A stretch of DNA of 64,000 nucleotides from NCBI RefSeq assembly GCF_901709675.1, contig NC_051092.1:3040491-3104490 (forward strand). Reading direction: 5' to 3'. This document shows, piece by piece, positions 33,861 through 48,400 of this stretch. The notes under the pieces are model-generated. The model was given only the letters and a program-made list of their open reading frames with translations, did not search any database and was not told the DNA's origin. The first letter of the stretch is position 1. Each line of letters starts with the position of its first letter. A program made the translations under genes and the position numbers. Source of the DNA: Syngnathus acus. Its lineage: Eukaryota; Chordata; Actinopteri; Syngnathiformes; Syngnathidae.

Positions 33861-36800
33861 AAAAGGGGAGGCGTGGCCGTGCCTTTGGAACATGACAGCA
33901 TGTTTGTTGATCATGTAAAAATGGGGAGAGGAAAGCAGGTGTCATGCTTGTCAGACATGACGCTGACGAAAGCAAGCCTCCGTGCACTTAAAGGGACTTT
34001 TTTCGCCTATTCTTGAGCAAAACAAAAATGTTGATTGTGGGGCTGGGTGGAAGGAAAGAATGAAGTGAGAGAAGGAGAAAGAAATGGTGGTTGAAAGAAT
34101 GAAGGAAGGTTGACTAAATAAACAAAATAGGGGGGAATGAAGGAACATTATTCTTTCATGGTAGTGGTGGGAAGCAAGAAAGAACAAATACCTGTAATCC
34201 CTAACTAGCCTTAAGAAGATCTTTACAACAATATTTTGGTCGCAACAGATGTCATACAATAAAACATTGTAGCACTAATCTGGTTAGTATGAGCCCCTCC
34301 GTGATTGTTCAGCATAACACTAACCCATCTTAACATCATGAGACTGAATCATGCCGGTCATGGGACATGATAGACACATTCTTGATTAATTCAAGTTCAA
34401 ATTCAATATCATGAGATACGGACAAAAAACTCAGTCAAACATGAATGTACTTGTTGGCCCGCTTGTGTAAACACAATTAATAACTTGGCAAAGTCCAACG
34501 AGTATAATCAAGAGAGCAGCTTAAAATCAGCAAGATAGTTGCATTGAGTTTGGCAGAAAAAAAAAAAAAAAAAAATGTGGTTCGCACATGGTCTGAGTAT
34601 CAGATAACACAAGAGGAGAGTCAGGGTGAAAATAGTTGGAAACAAGCAGCGGACAAGCGTTTGAGACTAACTGGCCATGTCTGCATTGTTGTGCTCTTGG
34701 CTTTTGGCCACGCCGGCCATCCAGGTTAAATGAGAGTGTGCTTTATGGCCAGCGCGGGGCGAAGCGAGGCAGACCGGCTCTTCCTGCAATTTTTCTTCAT
34801 CCCCTTTTGCTTTGCTGTGCAAACTCAAGCTGTACAAGGACAATATTATGGCAAGCTGAAATTCCATGTGTCAGGTATTAGGAGCACAGCGCGTACACAG
34901 TATTAGGTTGCTTGTGTCAATTAAAAGGCTCCAAAAACTACACCCGGGCTTCGGTTGGAGGTGTCTTATCGTCTTTTGAAATCCAAATCACATTTCTACG
35001 CTGACATTATTGACATACCGATGGTACATGGATCCATCAACACAGAGCCAAGAGGGAGGAGAGAAAGGACCTTGGCTTGAACCCCATCGTGGACATGGAT
35101 TTGTCGGCCATGCATCTGCGGACTAGTCTCAAGTGTCAATCATGATTGAAGAAAAAATACCGTATGTACAAAAGGACATTATTTACCAGCATTCCAACAA
35201 GTGGCGTGAAGCTTTCCAAATAACTTTTTGTTCCAGCACAGTCATGACATGACAGCTGGCATTTCCAACACTGCGCCACACCACAAATAGACCCAGACAC
35301 TCTTTCTCCCCCCAATTAAAAAAAAAAAAAGCCCAAATCGCACGTCTCAAGCCGAGAGCTTGATTAGGCTGCGCAAGTCTGGTTTGATCTGCAACAACAG
35401 CGAAGGAGAAACATTGGAGTCCCACCACTTCGTTATCTGTGCCATTCTGAGGAGACCCTCGACGCCCCTGCCAACCTTTTTCCTCATTTACCACTGTCAG
35501 CATAACATTTACCTTTCATTACACACGCCTCAAATGAATCACGAATTGGTTTGATCAAATAAACACATTTTTTTTTAATTTAAGCTCAATCTGTTGCCAT
35601 CATTAAACGTGATGTACAGTAATTGTCAATGATGCAAGTTTTAAAACGGATTCATAAAGAGCGAAAACAGCCCAGTTCCAGGAACAACACATAAAGTCTC
35701 TCCAAATTCAAAAATGTTTCCATGTGATCCAGTTGAGATCACACTCCATAAATAAGTTGCCTCTCACAGTCCGCATATCCTCCCGATTGCCGTTGTAATT
35801 AAAACGTAACAGACGGCCCGCTGACAGCACAGAATAACACGCAACTGCAAGGCAATGACAGTATGACATCTGAATGGTGATCATTATACTGGCAACCAAG
35901 GATTGGCAAAAAAAAAAATCCACCATGATTCTATCACTTGTCATTTTAATACTTTGGTTTTATTTTATTTGTATTTATTTAATTATTATATTTAATCATT
36001 TAATTATTTTTAATACTTTGATTCTATTTAATTTGATTTCTTTTAGGTTTAATCACTTAATTGTTATTTTAATACTGTACCATTGATTGATTTTCTCTTT
36101 CTTGAATTTTATGATCTCACATTAAGTGAAATACTGCTGCCTGGATAAAATGCCTGTTTGAATGTAGGCCGTAGCTCAGCAGTATGTTGTCCTTTTACGG
36201 ACCATAAACAAATTAAACTGACAGTGGCAGTCAATAAATTAGCCTGGTTTGACGAGGCAGTCGTGTCTGGCACTTGGCACTCCGAAGATGCAACAATTTC
36301 TTTCCGAGTCACCCTTCCACAATTTGTCCCCTTTAAGATTCAGGACTGATGTTGTAATGCGAGGTTCATTGTTAAGTCTTACCGACAAGAATCTTGTTTA
36401 TCTCTCACATGGCAAACAACTTTGACTTCTTCCCGAGGCAGCCAACATCAGGATTGAAAAGGTCTTTGTGATAATCTCTCCTGGGAACACAAGTCTCAGG
36501 AGTGTCTTGATATATTCATCTCTGTGTTTTCATCTGGCTCCTTGAATGCTTATCAAGTGTGAGCTGCAGAATCCCAAACACGGGACTTACTTTCCCCGGC
36601 AAAAATCCGGATAAGAAGAAGACAATCTTTAATTATCTGCAGTGTTCACGTGAGCCTGTAGCTCCATTTATAAAAATGAATCTCTATTGTACTGAACTCA
36701 TTAAAAATTGAACAAGGTCAGGAACGAAGCTGCGCTCGCCATTATTCATTTGATCCCTAATTTCAACTCCTTTTTTAATTAATCACCTCAAATGACAAGT

Positions 36801-37607
36801 TGCTCCGTGATATTAGCAAATTCCGTCTTCATCCGAAAGTGACTGCAAAAAGACCCGGCGGGCATAAAGTCCCATGGTTCCGTTTAATTAAAAGGACAAG
36901 CAACATTTATTGAAAAGAACTCCATTTCAGGCAATCGTACATTACCATTGCCTAATTTTTCTATACATCTGATGACATGATTGCATCACGGGTTGATGAT
37001 GAAGTTCAACAGGCAGCAGGTAGCATCTCTGTTAATCCTCCATGTTGAAAAAAATATATATACAAACACGAGGGCCGAGCACAGAGAGAAAATGCCCCGA
37101 AGGAACATGTGGGCGGACCTCGTTTCTGCCTTTCCGCGACATTTTATCCATTTCTCCACATCAAGCTAAAGCTGTGCTGTGTAACGTATTTTGTCAGACC
37201 ATAGCGCAAGAAAGCCAATTATGTCCCGCTCTTCACTCGCAACATTTTAAGTGTTCCGCAGTCTTGAAATTTTAAACAGGCTATCAGACTCGGTATAAAC
37301 TTGCCGGAGACTTCATTAGGCACAAATGGTAATAAAACGCCTCTCGGGATGATGAAAAAGCAATTCCTAACTACTCCAAGCTGAGATCTGAAACAAACCT
37401 CCAGTCTGCTTGGATTTTGAAAATTTGCATCATAAAAGATTTATGAAGTGTAGAGGCAATGTTAGAAGCCAGGCCCACGACGAACAACCCGAAGGCACGC
37501 AGCCGAACTTGGTCACGTCATGCAAAGTGTCAAAATTCTACCGCCAAATACAACAGCAAATATATTTATGTTCAATAAATCAACACCAGAAGTTAACCAG
37601 TTCAAAT

Positions 37608-37877
37608 GACTAAATACTGTATATTTTAAAATAACAAAGCAACTTAAAAAATGCTAGCTTAATGCTAACACATAACAGAAAACACTATTGACTAGCTAAC
37701 GTTAGCATATGGTGACAATGTCATTTGACCTTATTTTGCCAGATAGAATGACTAAATACTGTATTCTCACACAGTTTGTTCCAAATGATGCAACTTCAAA
37801 ATTGCTAATGCTAGCTTACAGCTAACACAACGGAAAAACCCACTGACTGGCTAACGGGTAGCATCAACGGCTGATAA
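37608..37877. repeat. Two-copy diverged tandem duplication
   Basis: GACTAAATACTGTAT recurs at 37608 and 37750; each copy goes on with AACTT...AAAATTGCTA or AAAAATGCTAGCTTA, GCTAACACA, GAAAA, CTGACTGGCTAAC or TTGACTAGCTAAC and GTAGCA or GTTAGCA. Period is about 142 bp. Confidence 0.7.
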
Positions 37878-40533
37878 CCATTTCAGCGACAGAGCAACAC
37901 TTTAAAAAGTTGTCACACAAATACGATATTCCCTCACAATTCCCGTCCCTAAAAAACCGTAGACTCAAAGCGTTGCAAGTCAGCATTGTAGCTAATTCCA
38001 AGCGTACGCCGCCGCTATCCACACGCCAATTCACAGGAGATCATTTGCTATTCGTGTTTTACAAACGTGCTTGAGAAAAAAAAATCCCTAAATCTTTTCT
38101 GGCAAAGTCATACAAGCATGTCATCCGGCATGAAAAGGCAGCGGGCGTGTTGGGGGAAAGAGGGGCTTTGTCTCCTGAATTGCCGCCATCAGCTTCTTTT
38201 GTGGCGGACTTTGTCTCGACAGTATCCTACTGGTTCCACAAAGGTAAACAGAGGATTCACTCAGAAGGGGGCAATCGCACTTTTGCCGACAACAGGTAAT
38301 ACATTTGCATGTCAGGCCTGCGCGTCGCAGATTACGAGCCGCTTTGTTGAGGGTGATTTATGGCTGCGCACGGCTGTGAGGGTTTTGATGGCTGGTGTGC
38401 GGGGGCAGCGAGCAGGTGGGGCGCCGGGTTTGGCGAGTGTCAGATTTGTCGAGGAGGGAGACTGATCTGTAGCTGAATGCAACGTGCGCTTCAGTCATCA
38501 ATCACAGACGAGTCAAGAGTGTTTTGTCTTTTACGACGCTCCAAACGTGGAAGGATCAAGCTCTCGGATATCTTTTCAAATATTTGCAACAAAGAAAGAC
38601 ATGAACAGAATCTCCTTTAGTTTTTTTCCCAAGCTGATTCGGGCATCGTGACGTTTAGATACAGCGGCTAATTTGAGTCGGTGAGTTATACAACCGAGTC
38701 GTTCGATTCCATAGAGTGTCCTGAAGATTCACTAACTTGGCTGAGTGAACGAACAGAATCAGAGTCAGCAGTTATTTTACCGGTTCTTTTATCACCAACA
38801 AATTATTTAGGTTTCATTACCTGACATGTTTCGGCTATCACTGAGAGTCTCGCCGTCCATTGTCCCAGTGAGCCGAAACAACTAACTTCCCAAAAAACAC
38901 GTCAGACTCATATGATTCACTTGAATCGGTGGACTAAATAAACTGAATAGGCTCACCGGAAATACCGCAGTTACTGCTTTGTTATTTTTCGATGACTCAG
39001 GTCCGCAGAAACATTACCAACTAAGATGATTCGGTTTTGGTTGTTCACTGACTCGATTTAGTGACTCGAGTCAGTGTCTGAATCTAGCAGATGTTTATGG
39101 TTTTATTTCACAAGACTACTATTGTTTTATCGCTTAGGCTGAGGATGACGTAATCAAATCTAGAGGAACTCGGGTGACCTGAATAGCCTGACAGTGTGCG
39201 CTTTATCTCCAAGTGTACAACAAGCCATTTCAAATCAATGTGTTTTATTCTCAGCTTTTGATTTCACCGAGGAATCAACATTTTTCATGGCACAATCCTC
39301 ATAACGAAACGTCTGCATATCATAAACACCCGAAAATAGCTCTTGGTGGTCAGGAAGTGGGAATAACGGCCTATCCAAAAAAAAAAAATGGAAGCCACGT
39401 CCAAAAAGGCATACCTTTTGCACAGGGTGGGTTACATAAAGTGTCTAACTGTTTAACATTTATTACATTCGCCGCACACCATTGCGGTTTGTTTGTCTCT
39501 CCGCGCTGGGCAAACAGCACTAATGTGTGCCTGGGCAAATATTTGTGGCACTCTATCAAATTCAGCTGACAAATTGGGCATATCACAGAGGCCAAATAAG
39601 GTCGTGTTTGTGAAATAACAGAGTCGTCCCCCCGTTCCGGATACAAATTGGCCGAGCACACGTGGAGCGCTTTGAGGGTTTGCGACACACATCGGCTTTT
39701 GCAGTAGTGTGGCTTATTAAAAGCTGGAACAAAATCTGGCTTTCACCGCCTTGCTTTCCTTAGTGGCCACTTTGAGACCAAGCTCCCTGCAGGAACTCCA
39801 CACGGCCTGACTAAACACCTCGTCTCGTCTCGTCCCCCCCACCCCACCCCTTCTACATGAGATGAAAGCCTTGTACAGATGTTCCATAGATGAAGCCAAA
39901 TGGAGCTAATATGACAGCACGGTATAAATCACAGCAGAATGTCTCAAAAAGTGATTTGCTGATTTTTTTTCTTCGCCCTTCATCTATACTGAAAGGCGAA
40001 GGGATGTCAAGATTTGCAGCACTTTCACCAAATTCAAGTATAAATGACCAGCGAGTGTCTTAAAAGAGAGAAAATGTGTTTGTGTTGTGGTCTGTTCACA
40101 CACACACTGTAAAAGAGTTGATCATATCATGCTGGGAATTTCCCTCCATTTCCTCACACTCTTGACCTCCTACACTATTGTGTGTGAAAGAAGGAGGAGG
40201 TCCCGAGCCCGACGTGGTTTGTACAGCTTGATCGGGTTGACAGATCAGCTCAAGTGGAGCTCGGACCGCCGAATAGTTCTATTGTTCCGTTTGCAGCCAC
40301 TGGGCAACTCCTCGCCATTGTCTGACCCGAGCGAAATGTGATACGGAGGGATCGACCGACGCTTGCCTGTATCCCGGTGGAACATTCAAGCATGTAAAAG
40401 ATGCGAGTTAGGTTACAGTTCCGATTGTTTATCATGTTTTTCCCCCCAGTCAAGAAAAGAATCAATACAGAATGTAACAGCTGGTTGAACGTGGTAAAGA
40501 TTTTGCATATTGTGGCAGTCAAAGCATTTTTTT

Positions 40534-40554
40534 GGGTTAGGGTTAGGGTTAGGG
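40534..40554. repeat. Short telomere-like TTAGGG array
   Basis: GGGTTAGGGTTAGGGTTAGG plus one G, that is three and a half units of the vertebrate telomere repeat, inside the intergenic region. Confidence 0.9.
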
Positions 40555-41111
40555 TTTTCTCCACACTTCTGTCCATCAGAATTTTTCCATCTCAATTCGA
40601 TTCACTCAGTCTGCACACACAAAAACAAACTTGCAAAACGAGCCTGCGAAAATATTACAGTTCGCCCCGGAGGGAACGGAACGCGACAACACAACAGCTT
40701 GCGTACATCAAAGTGAGACCTGAGCAAGCCCAAGATGGCTTCTTGGGTGTGCGTCGCAGAGGAATACTTTTTGTAACGCACACAGATGATTAAAGCGTTC
40801 AACACAGTAAGCAGACTAATGACTCCATTGGGTTGTGGGAGAACTCAGGAGAGAAGGCCTCCCTGTGGAGAATACTCACTGAAACGATGGCGTCTGAAAT
40901 ATACAAATGCTTTCATCACAACGGTGTCTGTTAAGATCAGCGCCGTGCACAAGCGCAGGTGGAAGAGAAAGAGAGAGAGAGGATGGAAAATGACAAAAGA
41001 ACATCGAGCATCTCTAGATAATATCTGCCGCTACACAGAGGAAAGTTAAATGACCGTGAAATCAGAATTTGACCAGATCCTGGAGAAATTTGCCTGTCTT
41101 ACATAAGATAT

Positions 41112-41190
41112 CAGGGGTAGGCAAAATATGGACTGCGGGCCACAAATGACCAGCTCCATTCTTGAAAACGGCCCACCGAACAATTATAAA
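41112..41190. mobile_element. hAT-like terminal fragment
   Basis: Reads CAGGGGTAGGCAAAATATGG followed by CTGCGGGCCACAAATG and a GGCCCACCGAACAA block, resembling the ends of non-autonomous hAT elements. The other end was not found. Confidence 0.4.
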
Positions 41191-42728
41191 CATTGGTGAA
41201 TGCATTTTTTTTAACTGTTGCCTAAACTAATTAGGTAATTAATTCTACATAAAAGACAACGGTGAATTTAAAAAAAATTAAATTAATAGTTTATTTTTTT
41301 TATTTTTTTGGGATCAAGTACTGCTGGTATATGTTCTAAATATTTTTTGCACCAGTTTCCCCTGTAGGCTACTAACAACAGTTTTATTCTTGTTTTTTTT
41401 GCATACAGTCCAAAGTCAAATGTTTCTCAGGCAGATAAATGGACACCAGCGGATCCCTCGTGAGAGGTGACAGGGTGATGAATGGCTGAGTTGTCTCCAG
41501 GACAGAGTGCAAGAATTATTGTCAGTCTCTATAGGAGGAAGGATTAATAACCACAACCTCGTGACACGGGGTAATCATGGAAGATTAAGGGAGGGGGTGT
41601 CCTCAAGCACGGGAGGTGCAAAGTTTGACCTTTAGTTAGATGATGAACGCCCAGTATGCCTAATTGTAAGCATGTATGTAGAATAACAAAAAGTTTTATC
41701 CTAAGAAAACAAGCTTCCGAAATGGAACCCAGAGGAGAGTTACAAATGGGTCATAAAAGCACGAATGAAAAAGTCTCAAAGACGAGTGTGTAAACAGGAA
41801 GTCGGCCATATTGGTTTGAAGCAGCCATTTTAGGTCAAATCCAGGGTTTGTACTTTGATGAACTTGGCTGGTATTAGCAAAATTGAGCCCCAATCAGATG
41901 GTGTCAAAGTTTTTTTTTTTTAATTGCTTTTTTTCACCATCAGCAGCAAAATTTGTTTGCTTCCATTTAAAATATTTGCTTGTCTGTCATCCATTATTTG
42001 TTTTTCATTTTAAGTCAAGAGCAACTTTCAACATTTTTGACACGTTATTGCACTGTGGTGACCGAGAAGGTCCTTGAGATTGTTGGAGTCCTTTCTGTTG
42101 GAAGTTCCTGTGTTCAACAAGGCGAAGGTGGCCTCCCACTCTCCAGAGATTGCTCATTTTCATTGTTTGCTGCCAAGTAGAACGCACACATTGTTTGGCA
42201 TGGCATGTTTTGATGCCGCAAAGCATTTGCTAACTGCCTCGTTGTCGCTCTGACGCGATACAATGAACAAAAACGTGTTTTCTATTAAGAGACACGTTCA
42301 TCAAAGCCGTCGTTTTCATCACGGGATCTTGGAGATTTATTTCTAGTCAAAGGAAACTTTTTTTAACGATTAGCACAGAGTTCCAGTCAAGATTTTTGGT
42401 AACCTAACGTTGTCATGAATGGCAAGAGTGAAGCCATGTCGTTTTAACACGGAAAAATGGGACAGGCAATCGTCACAACAGCGGCCGCGGCTGCGACTGG
42501 CTCAGACATATAACAAAAATGTCCTATTACTGCATGTTGCCTCAGGTGGAAGGAATCCAAAGACATACATTGCATCTCATTTGAATAGTTTAATCGGTGA
42601 CGACGGTAAAATCTGTTTGAAGGCCGTATGAAATGATTTTTTTATCTTATGTTTTCACTGATGTAACAAAATTTGTCTGACAAAAGTACTCAGACCTTGT
42701 ACAGTAAAATAAGAAATAAAAAAATCTA

Positions 42729-43115
42729 CCGTATTTTCCGCACTATAAGGCGCACTGGATTATAAGGCGCACCTTCAATGAATGGCCCATTTTAAAACTT
42801 TGTCCATATATAAAGGCGCACCGGATTATAAGGCGCATAGAATAAATAACTCAACGTTGCTCAAACGTTAATGCAATCACAATATAGTAACACTCGAAAT
42901 AGTGAAAACAACAATATATCAATAACTCAACGTTGCTCAACCGTTAATATCACACAACACACAAAATGAACATGTAAAGCTTACTTTAATAAATTAGTCC
43001 TCATCCACGAATCCATATTGGTCCGTATCTAAGGCGCACCGGATTATAAGGCGCACTGTCGGCGTTTGAGAAAATTTGAGGTTTTTAGGTGCGCCTTATA
43101 GTGCGGAAAATACGG
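42729..43115. mobile_element. MITE with TA target duplication (copy 1)
   Basis: 387 bp between TA (42727-42728) and TA (43116-43117). Terminal inverted repeats begin CCGTATTTTCCGCACTATAA and continue GGCGCAC. Sub-terminal blocks (AAGGCGCACCGGATTATAAG) recur inside, and a tandem ATAACTCAACGTTGCTCAA block occurs twice. No transposase ORF. TA duplication suggests the Tc1/mariner superfamily (inference). Confidence 0.85.
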
Positions 43116-45095
43116 TACTCATGTACAGTTCTCAAAGATTGTTACCACGGCACATCAACAATCAGCACAACGCTTCATCCTTTTTGACAAAGGAATTCAT
43201 ATCATGCGCAACAAATTTGTCAACGCAGACTCACTTTGCAATCCAGCGGGGATGACAACACAAACAATAGTGCAGATAGTTGTTCAAAGCGGCCGCACGC
43301 TGCTTTTGTTGGGATTAGTGTACTAATCTCCAAGCTCACAGAGCTCTCTGTAGGCACACCTCAGAGTGTGCGTGAGCAAATAGAATTTTTCCGAGATCGA
43401 CTGAGGGGGGGAAAAACTATGTCGATGTGGTCTGGATAGACAGAAGGCCTCCGGAGGTGGGCCCGCTCGACAGCAGATGAGGCTTCGTTTTATATCTTCA
43501 GGTGATGCCTTGGACTTTGCGCCTTCATCTTCATCTCGTGTTTTCAATCAGAGGGGAGCATAAATTATTGCCAGAAGTAATCCCAGTCGTCCACTATGGG
43601 CCTGCTTCGAGGTCCCAGCCTGTCCCGGTCTATCAAGTCACTGCATTCTGCCATCGCTGATAGCAGTCACGCTGCAGGTCAGTCCGGGTCGGGGCCTTCT
43701 GAGACATGTGTAATGACGTCATACTGAAACTCTAAAAATCATATTTAAAGTGTGTTTTACAATAGGTGGCACACACCAAATTTTGTCATTATTATTTTAC
43801 AGACCGAACTGTGACCCCTTTTTGTGGGTCGTACGTTCAGCGAGGTTAGTATGCTGCCCCCTATTGATTTGGAAATGTACTAGTAAATTCAAGTTACCAA
43901 GGAGACGGTTGTTTTGAATTCTTTTGGCTTACGCCACCAAAAAAAAGTCTTCTGAAACTGCAATAATATTGTTCCTATTGTCTTCAATGGCGTAATTGTT
44001 GGCCGAAAGTGAACATTGCGTGTTTATATCGCCCTATCTGTAACTTTGTAGTCGGTGGTAAAAAAAAGAGTGGGCGAGTTGTTAACCACTGAATATTCAA
44101 ATTTACAAGAACAATCGCTCATATTTGGTGCGGTGTTGGAAAGCCACACAAATGGCAGACGGTGCGCGGCGGTCAGCATAGCGGGCTTCCCTTCTTTTCT
44201 CCTCCTGTCCGCAAAATCTTCATCCGGCTCCTTCTGGCAAGTTGCCCAGGAAATCGTGGCACGTTTTTTTCCACGCCGGCGCTGTTATTTTGCTGTGAAA
44301 AGTCCCAGCACGCGGCGGCGCACCCACCTCTGGCAAGACACTGCTGTCAGAGCCGATCATTGGGAGAGCGGCTGTCCCTTTCAATTAGCCTCGTCTGTCT
44401 AAGAACAGCGGCCCGGTGAAGGAACAGCCAGGAGAGCAGGTGGGAGGCGAAGGAAAAGTAAGCCCCACAACTCCAGACGAGGAACCGAAACGCCCACCAC
44501 TAAGCCCCTCTGCATCAGTAACGGCCCTTGCCATTACACATTACTGTCGGCTCCATGGAACCGTCGCCGCACAAATCAGGCAAATCATTCCCTCGAAAAA
44601 AACCAAAATCTTCCTCCCCTCATGAAGAATGAGCCAAGTCACACGCTTAAAAGGAACCACTTAAGAACAGCGACAATTTATACGGGGGGTAGTTCAAGTG
44701 ACAAATGAAAGGTGGCTGGAAGCGACACTCGAGGGGCTTGAAGTGGCACACAGGGAGAAAAAGAGAAAAAAAAAACAAAGAAAGAAAGGGTGGCAGCCGT
44801 GCCCCCAGGTTGTTTATTTCGAATGCCACATTCAGGTGGGATTTGCAGAGACGCACCTTAGCTGACATCTTTCTCTCAGTGGAAAGAGCCCGAGGTAGAG
44901 GATGGTAAACATGGGCAGCTGTAGAACAAGCGGGGAAGTCCCCGAGGCGCTCGGACTGCCATTTTCTATGGACCAACTATGGAGTATATTGATAACACAC
45001 ACATTTGGAGTCTAATCCAATCTATGCTGCTTGTCCTCGTTTACTTTCTGGACCTGGATTTGCCACCTCTGATGGTTCTAACAGTGGAATAAATA

Positions 45096-45478
45096 CCGTA
45101 TTTTCCGCAATATAAGGCGCATCGGATTATAAGGCGCACCTTCAATGAATGGCCCATTTTAAAGCTTTGTCCATATATAAGGCGCACCGGATTATAAGGC
45201 ACATAGAATAAATAACTCAACGTTGCTCTAAAGTTAATGCAATCACAATATAGTAACACTCGAAATAGTGAAAACAATAAATCAATAACGCAACGTTGCT
45301 CAAACGTAAATATCACACAACACCCAAAATAAACACGTAAAGCTTACTTTAATAAATTAGTCCTCATCTACGAATCCATATTGGTCCATACATAAGGCGC
45401 ACCGGATTATAAGGCGCACTGTCGGCTTTTGAGAAGATTGGAGGTTTTTAGGTGCGCCTTATAGTGCGGAAAATACGG
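45096..45478. mobile_element. MITE with TA target duplication (copy 2)
   Basis: 383 bp in the same orientation as copy 1, flanked by TA at 45094-45095 and 45479-45480. It matches copy 1 along nearly its whole length, with small changes such as CGCAATATAAGG for CGCACTATAAGG and a short deletion near 45275. Confidence 0.85.
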
Positions 45479-48400
45479 TACTAAGGGGCTAGGTCTCTTG
45501 CCAAGATAAGCACAGAAAATCTTTTTGTACCAAAACTCTGCCAGAAACCCCTCGTCCCACATCTGTGACCTCACAGAAGGTTCTTCTCTATGAATGGACA
45601 TAAATGACGAGAGAAGGTCCAAATAGTTCTAGTAGAAAGTATTGGCAGAACATTATGAGCTACAGAAATTGCCAAGCATTCACATAATAGCGTGGACAGT
45701 TACAAGGACGGTTTTAGGTAGAGGATGACCTCCTTCACTTTTTCATTTTTGTTTCACCTACATGTATTATACAAGTCGAAACTCATAAGCTTTTCTTTTC
45801 CCCAACAGTTGAAAAGATTTTGCTCAACTGAGCTGTTGCCGGGGGGGGACATTGTACCAATAAAGAAACGGCAACTGCAGCAGACCTGGAAAACTCATCA
45901 CATTTAAACTTGAAGAAAAAAAACTTTACCATGAGACTATAACATCCTAAGAAATATAAATTCTTTCCCTATGTGACTCGGTTGTGGCTTGCAAGTTTAA
46001 ATTCACCTCCAGTTCAAACTTCCTAACATGGTCACATCGGAAAGGTATCTTCAGTGACTGTTGATGACAAGCTCAACTAGAAATATATAATGCTATGGCT
46101 AATGCTCTTACTTTTCAGTATTTACAATGGGATGGCTTCAGTGTACTTTAAAGTAATGCCAGACACTGACGTCCAGCTGCTTTTTTTATATCTTGTGTCC
46201 CATATGCATCCGGTTGTGTCCATATGTAAGTGAGGATACCACTCTGGCTTTGTTCTCTTAGCGTTCACAAAAGAGTGTTTTGACACTTAATATTCTATTC
46301 ACTTCCTTTCATCCTGAGTCGGATGCATGTGCCACTGCGGCTTGCCTGGCTTTGAAGAAAAAAAAAAAAAAAAAAAAAAAAGGTTTGATTTAGATAAGTG
46401 TCTGTAATCCAGCTGTTTTTTAAAAAAAAATTTTATTTGGCAACATTTTTATTAGAGATGTGAAATTTTAAACACACCACGAGGATACGTATGCATTTAA
46501 GTATAATGTATAGTGTCGTATAATGCTTTTTCAAATTTAGCAAAAGGGAGTTGAACCTTCTTACTTCCTAAAGTTGACGCGAGAGGTTAATTGAAGACTA
46601 CCAACTCCACTCAAGATGGACCCCGATAGTCAACTTTATTGTCAGTCGAGACAAACAACAGCTCCCGGGAGCGCCCCAGATCTGACAGAGCGGCCCCGCC
46701 ACTCCATCAGTCACGTCATCGGAAGTCAAAGGATGACTATGCACCCCATTCGCGGTCACGCCAACCGTGAGACGCAAGCTGTTCCTCTCCAGGTGCTCAT
46801 TAATGCCCGTGTCCTTGATAGCTCCGCCGTACAGCAAAACAAAGACAAACACATGGCGGCCATGTTCTAATTACCCCAAACAGACGAGTTACATTTTAAT
46901 CATTTATTTAACACTTTTTTTATTATTTTGTCGTCACAAATTCAGTATTTGTGTATGCAAAGATGGTTGAAACCTTTCAAGTGGAGGACATCGGGGACAG
47001 TCGATATAGGCGCGCTTGCACTCCAGCTCGAGTAATTCATCAAGATTCCTCAACAATTAGCATAGGAGCCTAATCACCACATGAAAACGATCCGCCGAGC
47101 TTTTCTGTCTCTGCTCCGACTTCTAATGCTTGAAAATTATCACCCAATCCTGGCGGGATGACTCGAGTATTGTCCTACAGCCCCCCGGATCTCCGAGGTC
47201 CACTCGAATGCCTGCCGTCGGACCGCCATCGTTTCTTTTTTCCATTACGCGGTTAAGCTAGACAGTTAATTATCCAAGAGCGGCGAGGCCGGGTCTCTTT
47301 TGCCGGCTGCGATAACGATATGCTTTACTGGGCAGAGAATGAAGAGGGTCGGCCCGTGGGGAGCCTCGCTGGTGTCAGGCAATCTTTCATATAAAAAAAA
47401 AAAAGTCCAGGCAATTAAATGCACCGGTGCTATCAGGGATGACTCGTGTTATTGAGGATACTAGCTAGCTCCTCTAATGGGGATATTTAAGGCAATTATG
47501 ATAAAGATGTCAAGGCGAGCTCCTGGCAATGGGCCGCTTCTAAGTGTAGGATCACCATCAACCCAAAAAAAAATAACCCACAGACGTGGCCCAGTCCCAC
47601 GTGGAAGCCTTAGCTCCACCACTTAAGTCGTGTCTCGTGTGAAAGATGTTGTCAGGAGATGCTAAATGGGCTAATCTGTCCTCGGAGTTAAGTTTTTAAA
47701 TTGGCATTCCAAAGCCCATAACGACAAGTCTTAAGCAAACAAACACTCGGGTGGTCAATTAAAGACTAAAGACGAGCTGATTTGTTCCCATCGGATGTAG
47801 CGCATCTGGCCCGGGGAGAAGATGGCAGATTTAATGGCTAACGGAAGCCGGCCATGTGTACGGTAGCGCACAAAGAAGCTCTTTCATGTGACCACACCTT
47901 GAGCAGTTTCCACTTTCGCCCACGCGTGACTTTTCCGACACGTCAAAGTTGTTCGTCAAATGACGTGATTACGAGCTAGCGGCCACAGCACCTGTAGCAC
48001 GGCAAGCTAGCTCCACCGCAACGTTAGCATGTGCCCTCCACATGGCTGGCGTGACTCCACACGAGCCGACTGCCGTTTGAAGTGACTTCAAGGAAGCGAA
48101 GAGTAAAAAAAAAAGTGCAATGTGGAGGCAGCATGTCAAATCTTTTGTGCCAAGCAGCTGCTCATCCTCCATCTTAACCAAATACTCAGATGATGCTTTA
48201 TAAAGTGCGGCCGTGGATAATGCACTGTCTGGATCGATTTTGAACATTGGTCAAGAAGAAACAATCCCAAAATCCAGATGATGAAAAGCTCTCCTGTGGA
48301 TGTCTTCCAGTCATTGGACAAAAGTCAAGACAGCCAGGAGAGCCTGAGAAGAATACGATAAAGCCCTCAGTTAAATTTGGTTGATTAGCAAGGTTCCATA

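Noticed and set aside
38640-39180. Clustered GACTCG/GATTC motifs
   Set aside because: Looks like a decayed repeat of short inverted words; no stable unit or boundary could be defined.
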